A stretch of DNA of 64,000 nucleotides, from positions 248,001 to 312,000 of the forward strand of contig NZ_JAUPED010000005.1 of NCBI RefSeq assembly GCF_030552475.1, given 5' to 3'. The notes under the pieces are model-generated. The model ran no database searches, was not told the origin of the DNA, and saw only the letters and a list, made by a program, of their open reading frames with translations. This DNA is from Mariniflexile sp. AS56. Its GTDB lineage: Bacteria > Bacteroidota > Bacteroidia > Flavobacteriales > Flavobacteriaceae. Positions 60,245-64,000 of this stretch are shown in pieces; within the stretch, counting starts at the first letter, position 1; each line of letters begins with the position of its first letter. Position numbers and translations under genes: made by a program.

Positions 60245-60475
60245 TTGCAAAACACATTAGCCGAATTAAAACGAGGGGAACGCGCTACAATTGTAGATGT
60301 TTCGTCCATTCATATTCCATTAAAACTTCTAGAAATGGGTTGTTTACCTGGTAATTTGGTAGAACTTGTTCAGTTGGCACCTTTCCAAGATCCTATGTAT
60401 TTAAATATTAATGGCACCCATTTAGCGATTAGAAAAGAAACCGCTTCTCATATAATAATTGAAAAAGAATTATGA
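60245..60475 (+). CDS. feoA: Ferrous iron transport protein A
   Basis: This 76-residue SH3-like cytoplasmic protein starts with TTG (60245) and reads MQNTLAELKRGERATIVDV, then LKLLEMGCLPGNLVEL and MYLNINGTHLAIRKETA, all typical of FeoA. FeoA is needed for full FeoB activity in Fe2+ uptake. It overlaps feoB by 4 nt (ATGA), which suggests coupled translation. A promoter box lies 26 nt upstream. Confidence 0.93.
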   Translation: MQNTLAELKRGERATIVDVSSIHIPLKLLEMGCLPGNLVELVQLAPFQDPMYLNINGTHLAIRKETASHIIIEKEL

Positions 60476-62571
60476 GTAAGCAAATAAATGTAGCCTTAAT
60501 AGGAAACCCTAACACAGGAAAAACATCTGTTTTTAATGCGTTAACGGGATTAAATCAAAAAGTGGGTAATTACCCAGGTATTACGGTCGAAAAAAAAGAA
60601 GGTATTTGCAAGCTGCCTCGTGGTGTGAAAGCTCACATTATAGATTTACCGGGTACATATAGTTTGAATGCTTCGTCTTTAGATGAAAATGTAGTTATTG
60701 AACTGCTTTTAAATAAAAATGATAAAGATTTCCCAGATATCGCCGTTGTAGTGACCGATGTTGAAAATTTAAAGCGAAACCTATTACTTTTTACACAAAT
60801 TAAAGATTTAGAAATCCCTACGTTATTGGTTATTAATATGGCCGATAGAATGCGTTATAAAGGTATTTCTTTAGATATCGATTATTTGGAAGCACAGCTT
60901 CAAACCAAAATAGCCTTAATTAGTACTCGAAAAAAGGAGGGTATTGATAATTTAAAGCACTTAATTGCTAACTATAAAGAGGTGTCTGTAACACCATGTA
61001 TTAAGGCTTCAGATATTGATAAGGAATATTTCGAGAATTTACAGAAAGCATTTCCTAACCAACTGTTATATAAATTATGGTTGGTGATTACTCAAGATGT
61101 TAACTTCGGAAAAACAGACCGAAAAGAAATTGATGCCGTTGCCAATTTTAAAACGAAAAGTAAAGCCGATTTAAAACGTTTGCAGCAAAAAGAAACCATA
61201 AAACGGTACCAGTTTATAAATAATGTATTGAGGGAGGGGCAAACTATAGATGTCTCACAAGCCAAAGATTTGCGTTCAAAACTAGATCGTATTTTAACAC
61301 ATAAAGTGTGGGGCTATGCTATTTTCTTCGTCATTTTATTAACGATATTTCAAGCTATTTATGATTGGTCTAGCGTACCAATGGACTTTATAGATAGCAC
61401 TTTTGCTTTTTTAAGCGAATGGACAAAAAACCAATTGCCACAAGGTGCTTTTACTAATTTATTAGCTGAAGGTATTATTCCGGGGCTTGGTGGTATTGTT
61501 ATTTTTATTCCACAAATTGCGTTTCTATTCCTGTTTATTTCAGTGTTGGAAGAAAGTGGTTATATGAGTCGTGTGGTATTTTTAATGGACCGCGTGATGC
61601 GTCGTTTTGGCTTAAGTGGAAAAAGTGTCGTACCATTAATTTCTGGTACTGCCTGCGCTATTCCTGCTATTATGGCTACTAGAAATATTGAAAGCTGGAA
61701 AGAACGTTTAATTACCATTTTGGTAACGCCTTTTACAACCTGTTCAGCGAGGTTACCAGTGTATTTAATTATTATATCACTAATTATTCCTGAAGGTCGC
61801 TTTTTAGGTTTGGGTTATCAAGCCTTAACTTTAATGCTTTTATACTTTCTTGGCTTTGCTACAGCAGTTCTGTCGGCTTATATATTGAACAAGGTTTTAA
61901 AGATTAAAAGCAAAACGTTTTTTGTAGTTGAGATGCCTAATTATAAGCTACCAATGTTCAAAAATGTGGCGCTTACGGTGTTGGAAAAAACAAAATCGTT
62001 TGTGTTTGGTGCAGGTAAAATTATTCTTGCTATTTCCATTATTTTATGGTTTTTAGCATCTTATGGTCCTGGTGACGATTTTAATAACGCTGAAAGCATC
62101 ATTAAAACGGAATACGCAGCCCAACAATTATCCGAAGATGAAATTAGTCAGCATATTTCTTCATATAAATTAGAACATTCATATATAGGTATTACGGGGC
62201 ATGCCATCGAGCCTATTATCAGACCTTTGGGTTACGATTGGAAAATAGGTATTGCCATAGTGAGTAGTTTTGCTGCTCGTGAGGTTTTTGTTGGAACCTT
62301 AGCAACTATTTATAGTGTTGGAAATGATGATGAAGCTACTATAAAAAATAGAATGGCTGCGGAAGTAAACCCTATTTTAGGGGGTCCATTATTCAATTTT
62401 GCATCGGGAATCTCCTTATTGCTTTTTTACGCCTTTGCGATGCAATGTATGAGTACGCTTGCGGTAGTAAAACGAGAAACGAACAGTTGGAAATGGCCAA
62501 CCTTACAATTATTTATAATGAGTGGTTTTGCTTACGTCGTGGCTTTGATTGCTTACCAATTTTTAAAATAA
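60472..62571 (+). CDS. feoB: Ferrous iron transporter B
   Basis: This 699-residue inner-membrane Fe2+ transporter has an N-terminal G domain with G1 GNPNTGKTS (11-19), G2 NYPGITVE, G3 DLPGTYSLN (58-66) and G4 NMAD (122-125). The membrane part has two inverted gate repeats, with SGTACAIPAIMATRN near residue 390 and AAREVFVGTLATIYS near 600. The conserved Cys in GTACAIPA is present. It is translated after feoA with a 4-nt overlap and is followed by a Cys-rich mini-protein gene. Confidence 0.97.
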   Translation: MSKQINVALIGNPNTGKTSVFNALTGLNQKVGNYPGITVEKKEGICKLPRGVKAHIIDLPGTYSLNASSLDENVVIELLLNKNDKDFPDIAVVVTDVENLKRNLLLFTQIKDLEIPTLLVINMADRMRYKGISLDIDYLEAQLQTKIALISTRKKEGIDNLKHLIANYKEVSVTPCIKASDIDKEYFENLQKAFPNQLLYKLWLVITQDVNFGKTDRKEIDAVANFKTKSKADLKRLQQKETIKRYQFINNVLREGQTIDVSQAKDLRSKLDRILTHKVWGYAIFFVILLTIFQAIYDWSSVPMDFIDSTFAFLSEWTKNQLPQGAFTNLLAEGIIPGLGGIVIFIPQIAFLFLFISVLEESGYMSRVVFLMDRVMRRFGLSGKSVVPLISGTACAIPAIMATRNIESWKERLITILVTPFTTCSARLPVYLIIISLIIPEGRFLGLGYQALTLMLLYFLGFATAVLSAYILNKVLKIKSKTFFVVEMPNYKLPMFKNVALTVLEKTKSFVFGAGKIILAISIILWFLASYGPGDDFNNAESIIKTEYAAQQLSEDEISQHISSYKLEHSYIGITGHAIEPIIRPLGYDWKIGIAIVSSFAAREVFVGTLATIYSVGNDDEATIKNRMAAEVNPILGGPLFNFASGISLLLFYAFAMQCMSTLAVVKRETNSWKWPTLQLFIMSGFAYVVALIAYQFLK

Positions 62572-62633
62572 CAAATTCCTACGGAAGCAGGAATATCATG
62601 TTAAGAAACTAGTTTAATGCCGACAAATAAGAT

Positions 62634-62771
62634 ATGAATACCATCATTCAAAATATATTAGTTTTTGCAGCCATAGTAGGGGCACTTGCCTTTTTGTTGA
62701 GAAAATTTATTTGGAAAAAATCGAAATCTAAGAAAGCCTGTGGTGGCGATGATGGTTGCGGATGCCATTAA
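62634..62771 (+). CDS. FeoB-associated Cys-rich membrane protein (45 aa)
   Basis: This 45-residue frame has one membrane helix (about 5-22), a basic stretch RKFIWKKSKSKK and the tail KACGGDDGCGCH, with three Cys and a His at the end. This is the shape of FeoB-associated Cys-rich proteins (often called FeoC-like), whose role in Fe2+ uptake is not settled. It is 62 nt after feoB on the same strand, so it may be part of the operon. The tail could bind iron. Confidence 0.85.
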   Translation: MNTIIQNILVFAAIVGALAFLLRKFIWKKSKSKKACGGDDGCGCH

Positions 62772-62850
62772 AAGGGAATCTATTAATTAACTTCAAAATT
62801 TTGTAATCATTTTTTTATATATTTAGCAGCAATTTAATATATTTTAAAAA

Positions 62851-63741
62851 ATGACTGTTCCGTTTAGATTCACTTTTCTCTTAATTTTCTGCTTCAGTTT
62901 AACTAGTTTTTCTCAAAATAAATCGAAATCCATTGATTTATTAGATGCTGAATTAAGCCAATTCGATACTTGGATAGGCATTGCACATACCACAGTTAAA
63001 GACTTGCCAGAAGGCACCTATCAATCAGATAACGTTTATAGAGGAGGGAAACCGCTTGGTTTAAACAATGATGTGAAAAATGTGTTTTCAGTTTCTATGG
63101 AAAATGAAGAACCAGTTTTAAAAATAACAGGTGAAATTTACGGATGTATCACTACTAAAGCTGAATTTGAGAATTACCATTTAAGTGCTATGTTCAAATG
63201 GGGCGAAAAAAAATGGGAACCACGTTTAGATGAATTAAGAGATAGCGGTATCCTGTATCATTGTTATGGTGAGCATGGTCGTTTTTGGACCACTTGGAAA
63301 ACCTCGTTAGAATATCAAGTTCAAGAAACAGATTTGGGTGATTTTATTCCATTAGGAGGAAATGCTGTAGAACCAAGAGTTTCTGGGCCACAAGTTGAAA
63401 TTAGAGGAACTGTTGGTGATAAAAGAAATAGTTATGACCCAAACAGCAATTCATATTTAGATAAAATAGGCTATACCAGTGCAAGTAAAGAAGTAGACGC
63501 ACCTCATGGTGAATGGAATACTTTAGAAATATATGTAGTTGGCAATGATGCGGTACATGTTGTAAATGGCGAAGTGGTTATGGTGGTAGAAAATGCTAAA
63601 AAACCAGATGGTTCTTTATTAACTAAGGGACAAATTCAAATTCAATCTGAAGCTGCTGAATGTTATTATAAAAAATTAACAATTACACCTATTAAAAAGT
63701 TTCCGAAAGCTATTAAAAAACAAGTGAAGTTTAAAGCATAG
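62851..63741 (+). CDS. DUF1080 (3-keto-disaccharide hydrolase-like) secreted protein
   Basis: The 296-residue protein has a signal peptide ([22 protein letters not shown], cut after SQ) and one DUF1080 domain, a concanavalin-like jelly roll: [20 protein letters not shown], then [13 protein letters not shown], then [22 protein letters not shown] near residue 130, and the end [20 protein letters not shown]. Members remove 3-keto groups from disaccharides or bind sugars. It is monocistronic and convergent with the partial gene at the right edge. Confidence 0.9.
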   Translation: MTVPFRFTFLLIFCFSLTSFSQNKSKSIDLLDAELSQFDTWIGIAHTTVKDLPEGTYQSDNVYRGGKPLGLNNDVKNVFSVSMENEEPVLKITGEIYGCITTKAEFENYHLSAMFKWGEKKWEPRLDELRDSGILYHCYGEHGRFWTTWKTSLEYQVQETDLGDFIPLGGNAVEPRVSGPQVEIRGTVGDKRNSYDPNSNSYLDKIGYTSASKEVDAPHGEWNTLEIYVVGNDAVHVVNGEVVMVVENAKKPDGSLLTKGQIQIQSEAAECYYKKLTITPIKKFPKAIKKQVKFKA

Positions 63742-63774
63742 TTTTTTAGTTTGTTTTCTTTAACACTTTTATAG

Positions 63775-64000
63775 CTATTTATTAGAATTGTCTTTCGCGA
63801 TTTGGATGCTACAACCCAATGATAAATAATTCATGGTGTGGTTGATGCCTGTTCCGAAGGAGAAATCAAGCTGGCAATTGTCTTTTAGTAAATAAGCGAT
63901 ACCTGCATCGAAACTCGCTTCGTGTGTGTTAAACTCAACAAAATTTCCGTAAGGTTCTATATAAATACCAAGGGTTTCAGTTACTGAAACACCTAAAGCC
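63775..64000 (-). CDS. Outer-membrane transporter-like protein, C-terminal part (cut by window edge)
   Basis: About 74 C-terminal residues of a minus-strand gene are seen, entering at the right edge and stopping at 63775. The sequence EPYGNFVEFNTHEASFDAGIAYLL followed by QLDFSFGTGINHTMNYLSLG is typical of the last strands of the MetA-pathway phenol-degradation-like outer-membrane family, often called transporter. It is an envelope beta-barrel with no known cargo. The start lies outside the window. Confidence 0.75.
   Translation of the reverse strand, partial: ALGVSVTETLGIYIEPYGNFVEFNTHEASFDAGIAYLLKDNCQLDFSFGTGINHTMNYLSLGCSIQIAKDNSNK

Noticed and set aside
1-64000. CRISPR arrays, rRNA genes, known riboswitches or complete insertion sequences
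   Set aside because: No regular repeat-spacer array, rRNA segment, transposase gene or recognisable riboswitch core was seen on either strand. Highly diverged ones could be missed by eye.

Overview
The window is AT-rich DNA from a marine-type member of the Flavobacteriaceae (Bacteroidota). Several independent signals agree on this. At least fifteen -7 promoter boxes match the Bacteroidota consensus TAnnTTTG, and most genes lack a strong Shine-Dalgarno. There is a type IX secretion component (PorZ-like) and a T9SS-tagged M1 peptidase. TonB-dependent receptor, DUF4403, DUF1569, META-domain and DUF1080 proteins are present, and the hem gene layout is the one usual in the family. The genus cannot be fixed from the sequence alone.

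Layout. (1) 1-8940, minus strand: a tightly packed run hemA > hemC-hemD fusion > trkH > trkA > hemE > EI24 > nhaA > hemF, in which heme-synthesis genes alternate with potassium uptake and Na+/H+ antiport genes. (2) 9125-14529, plus strand: a divergent AraC-type regulator, a toxin-antitoxin remnant whose toxin is broken by two frameshifts, a ThuA-like lipoprotein, a small unknown peptide gene, hemH, a MATE exporter and hemJ. Heme synthesis from glutamyl-tRNA to protoheme is therefore represented except for hemL, hemB and whatever lies outside the window. (3) 14731-22809: an NtrY-like histidine kinase, an enoyl-CoA hydratase, a two-gene unit with an alginate-lyase-fold protein, a peroxiredoxin, two unknown genes and a PA0069-type radical SAM protein. 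(4) 22813-26080: two intact paralogous secreted proteins and a third decayed copy, each with the same promoter and the same upstream inverted motif, next to an AraC regulator that shares the third motif divergently. This is the best candidate for an undescribed regulatory unit. (5) 26081-31630: HD hydrolase, lipid genes (plsC and acyl-ACP desaturase), bacilliredoxin, a TerB/DnaJ co-chaperone and small proteins. (6) 31935-44159: DUF4403 lipoprotein, outer-membrane barrel, LD-carboxypeptidase, metG, ferritin, a Cys-rich small protein, META/lipocalin/OmpA lipoproteins, a CarboxypepD_reg protein and tex. (7) 44164-53511: porZ-recO-TonB receptor operon, gdhA, an outer-membrane family protein, DUF3298 and DinB proteins. 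(8) 53569-55913: ArsC-like protein, then a 1.7-kb segment bounded by imperfect ~95-bp direct repeats that carries a PspC mini-protein, a gutted tyrosine integrase and a membrane-anchored PD-(D/E)XK-like protein, ending near tRNA-Asn. (9) 55989-64000: rseP, M1 peptidase, SCO protein, feoA-feoB with a Cys-rich small partner, a DUF1080 protein and the end of an outer-membrane transporter-like gene.

Iron and heme are a recurring theme: hem genes, ferritin, feoAB and a TonB receptor of the hemoglobin/transferrin-like type. Seven starts were moved downstream because a signal peptide, a conserved N-terminus or a promoter box makes the longer reading frame unlikely. Family names come from recognising motifs by eye. 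No database search was possible.
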